Of a stretch of 64,000 bases of DNA, positions 62,686-64,000 are shown one piece after another. This DNA comes from Nesterenkonia lacusekhoensis (GTDB lineage: Bacteria > Actinomycetota > Actinomycetes > Actinomycetales > Micrococcaceae): NCBI RefSeq assembly GCF_017876395.1, contig NZ_JAGINX010000001.1, forward strand, positions 62,001 to 126,000. Direction: 5' to 3'. The notes below the pieces were generated by a model that was not told the DNA's origin, made no database searches, and saw only the letters and a list, made by a program, of their open reading frames with translations. The stretch's first letter is position 1. The number at the start of each line of letters is the position of its first letter. The translations under genes were made by a program, and so were the position numbers.

Positions 62686-63131
62686 TGGTCCTCCTCGAAG
62701 GAGAACTCCAGCAGGTCGAAGACGAACTCGCTGACGGTGGCGCCCTCTGCGGACCACTCGTCCTTGTCATTGTTCCGCCGGAAGATCAGCGGGTCGGGAA
62801 CGTCCAGATCCGAGGCGTCCACGCCCCAGACCCAGCGCTCCTCCTCATCCTCGAGGAAGAGCAGATAGCCGTCCTCGATCACCAGCTCATCCGGGTCGAA
62901 GAAGAAGTGATAGGCCTCCATGAGCTCTTCGCAGCGGCCCAGGGCGCGGTAGAACTCCTCGAGCACCAGCGGCAGCTCCATCGCGGCCGGAAGCTCGGAG
63001 TCGGCCAGCAGCTGCCGGAGCTCCTCAGCGCTGAGCCCCTCCTCAGGGGTCCACTGGTCGTCGAGGTACTTCGGCACCAGGGCCTTGAACTTCTCGAGGA
63101 ACATGTCCGTCTCTGCGCTCGTGGAAGCCAT
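62682..63131 (-). CDS. SMI1/KNR4-like (SUKH-type) small protein
   Basis: 149 acidic residues. Central pattern ELPLVLEEFYRALGRCEELM, then FFDPDELVIEDGYLLFLEDE and RWVWGVDASDLDVPDPLIF fit the SMI1/KNR4 fold used by many immunity proteins. No toxin gene lies next to it; the coupled neighbour is the HIT hydrolase. Housekeeping or orphan immunity role cannot be separated. Confidence 0.7.
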   Translation of the reverse strand: MASTSAETDMFLEKFKALVPKYLDDQWTPEEGLSAEELRQLLADSELPAAMELPLVLEEFYRALGRCEELMEAYHFFFDPDELVIEDGYLLFLEDEEERWVWGVDASDLDVPDPLIFRRNNDKDEWSAEGATVSEFVFDLLEFSFEEDQ

Positions 63132-63257
63132 AGCGGCAGTCTATCGGTCGGGGAGGGACATGGGGCCGGGAAGAACAGTCGGGCCGGGTGCGTTCCCTCC
63201 CATGCCGTGCGTTACGGCATACTGTTCTGAGGTAATCGAGCAGAAGGAACCCTCTCC

Positions 63258-64000
63258 GTGTCCAACCCGCAGAATCGCCCTGTCCGAGTCGCCGTCGTCG
63301 GTGCTGGCCCCGCCGGTGTCTACGCCTCGGACATCTTGGCCAAGGCGCAGAAGAAGAACGACGTCGAATTCAGCATCGACCTCTTCGACCGCTACCCCGC
63401 GCCCTTCGGGCTGATCCGCTACGGCGTCGCGCCGGATCACCCGCGCATCAAAGGCATCATCAAGGCTCTGCACAAGGTCATGGACCGCGGCGACATCCGC
63501 CTGCTGGGCAACGTGGACATCGGCACCGACCTCACGCTGGAGGATCTGCGCGCCCACTACGACGCCGTGATCTTCTCCACCGGCGCCATCAGGGATGCGG
63601 CGCTGAACATCCCCGGCGTCGAGCTCGAGGGATCCTACGGTGCCGCCGACTTCGTCTCCTGGTACGACGGCCACCCGGACTACCCGCGCGAGTGGCCCCT
63701 GGAGGCGGAGAAGGTCGCGGTCATCGGCAACGGCAACGTGGCCCTGGACGTGGCCCGGGTGCTCTCCAAGCATCCGGAAGACCTGCTGAGCACCGAGATC
63801 CCGGAGAACGTCTACGCCGAGCTGCAGAAGTCTCCGGTCTCGGATGTCCACATCTTCGGACGCCGTGGACCGGCTCAGGTGAAGTTCACCCCGCTGGAGC
63901 TGCGTGAGCTCTCACACAGCCGCGACGTCGACATCGTCCTCTATGAGGAGGACTTCGAGTTCGATGAGGCCTCCGACGAGGAGATCAGGAACAACAACCA
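63258..64000 (+). CDS. fprA: Ferredoxin-NADP+ reductase (FprA type), 3' partial
   Basis: Adrenodoxin-reductase-like flavoprotein moving electrons between NADPH and ferredoxin, often for P450 or Fe-S enzymes. GTG start at 63258 with AAGGA upstream; 247 complete codons are visible and the frame runs off the window. FAD motif VAVVGAGPAGVYASDIL, YPAPFGLIRYGVAPDHP, FSTGAIRDAALNIPG, and NADP motif KVAVIGNGNVALDVARVL with FGRRGPAQVKFTPLELREL. Confidence 0.95.
   Translation, partial: MSNPQNRPVRVAVVGAGPAGVYASDILAKAQKKNDVEFSIDLFDRYPAPFGLIRYGVAPDHPRIKGIIKALHKVMDRGDIRLLGNVDIGTDLTLEDLRAHYDAVIFSTGAIRDAALNIPGVELEGSYGAADFVSWYDGHPDYPREWPLEAEKVAVIGNGNVALDVARVLSKHPEDLLSTEIPENVYAELQKSPVSDVHIFGRRGPAQVKFTPLELRELSHSRDVDIVLYEEDFEFDEASDEEIRNNN

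Noticed and set aside
1-64000. CRISPR arrays, rRNA and tRNA genes
   Set aside because: No regularly spaced repeats and no rRNA or tRNA-like segments were recognised by reading. A tRNAscan-SE and Infernal run would confirm.

Overview
This is a high-GC chromosomal segment of an actinobacterium. The sucCD, purN, GT4 mannosyltransferase, DUF6350 and menaquinone genes, the System II cytochrome c maturation genes (ResA, CcdA, ResB, CcsB), and the many GTG starts and short overlaps suggest the Micrococcales. A member of the Micrococcaceae such as Nesterenkonia is my guess; it is an inference, not a database result. Both ends of the window cut genes: a UvrD/PcrA helicase on the left and an FprA-type ferredoxin-NADP reductase on the right.

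Layout. 1-4.8 kb: PcrA helicase and the sucCD succinyl-CoA ligase operon. 5-9 kb: an L-lactate module made of a lactate permease plus GntR regulator, divergent from an FMN lactate oxidase/dehydrogenase, with matching operators and leaders. 9-19.9 kb: universal stress protein, ferritin-like/VIT1 iron transporter fusion, inositol monophosphatase, GT4 glycosyltransferase, APP1 phosphatase, DUF6350 membrane protein, purN, small membrane proteins and a phosphoglycerate-mutase-like phosphatase. 19.9-24.2 kb: four-gene cytochrome c maturation operon. 25-27.4 kb: menA, menE and a 37-residue membrane protein overlapping menE. 27.5-34 kb: a cytochrome-b5-like lipoprotein with a four-helix membrane partner, a shortened VOC protein, a TetR/ABC-2 exporter unit, an AraC-GyrI regulator, an RHH antitoxin beside a deleted Doc toxin, and small proteins. 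34-36 kb: a mesX-mesD pair for folate-independent methionine synthesis.

37-41 kb is an accessory island. Part of it has clearly lower GC (about 42% in the 60 bases from 37561). It holds two broken DUF1023-type hydrolase genes around one intact lipoprotein gene, plus an ISL3-family insertion sequence whose transposase carries a nonsense codon. 41-64 kb returns to core content: menB, a DUF2332 protein, oligopeptidase B, a two-component system, a fatty acid desaturase, an M50-type protease, two PAP2 phosphatases, an AGCS sodium:amino-acid symporter, a metallo-beta-lactamase-fold hydrolase, then menC, menD, menF, menG and a polyprenyl diphosphate synthase, a HIT protein and FprA.

How the genes work together. 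All menaquinone steps from chorismate (MenF, D, C, E, B, A, G) except the MenH-type hydrolysis steps, plus a side-chain prenyl synthase, are present in three blocks. The lactate oxidation module, cytochrome c maturation and cytochrome b5-like genes fit a menaquinone-linked aerobic respiratory chain. Five long intergenic palindromes lie immediately 3' of stop codons; two belong to one interspersed family. No rRNA, tRNA or CRISPR array was recognised.
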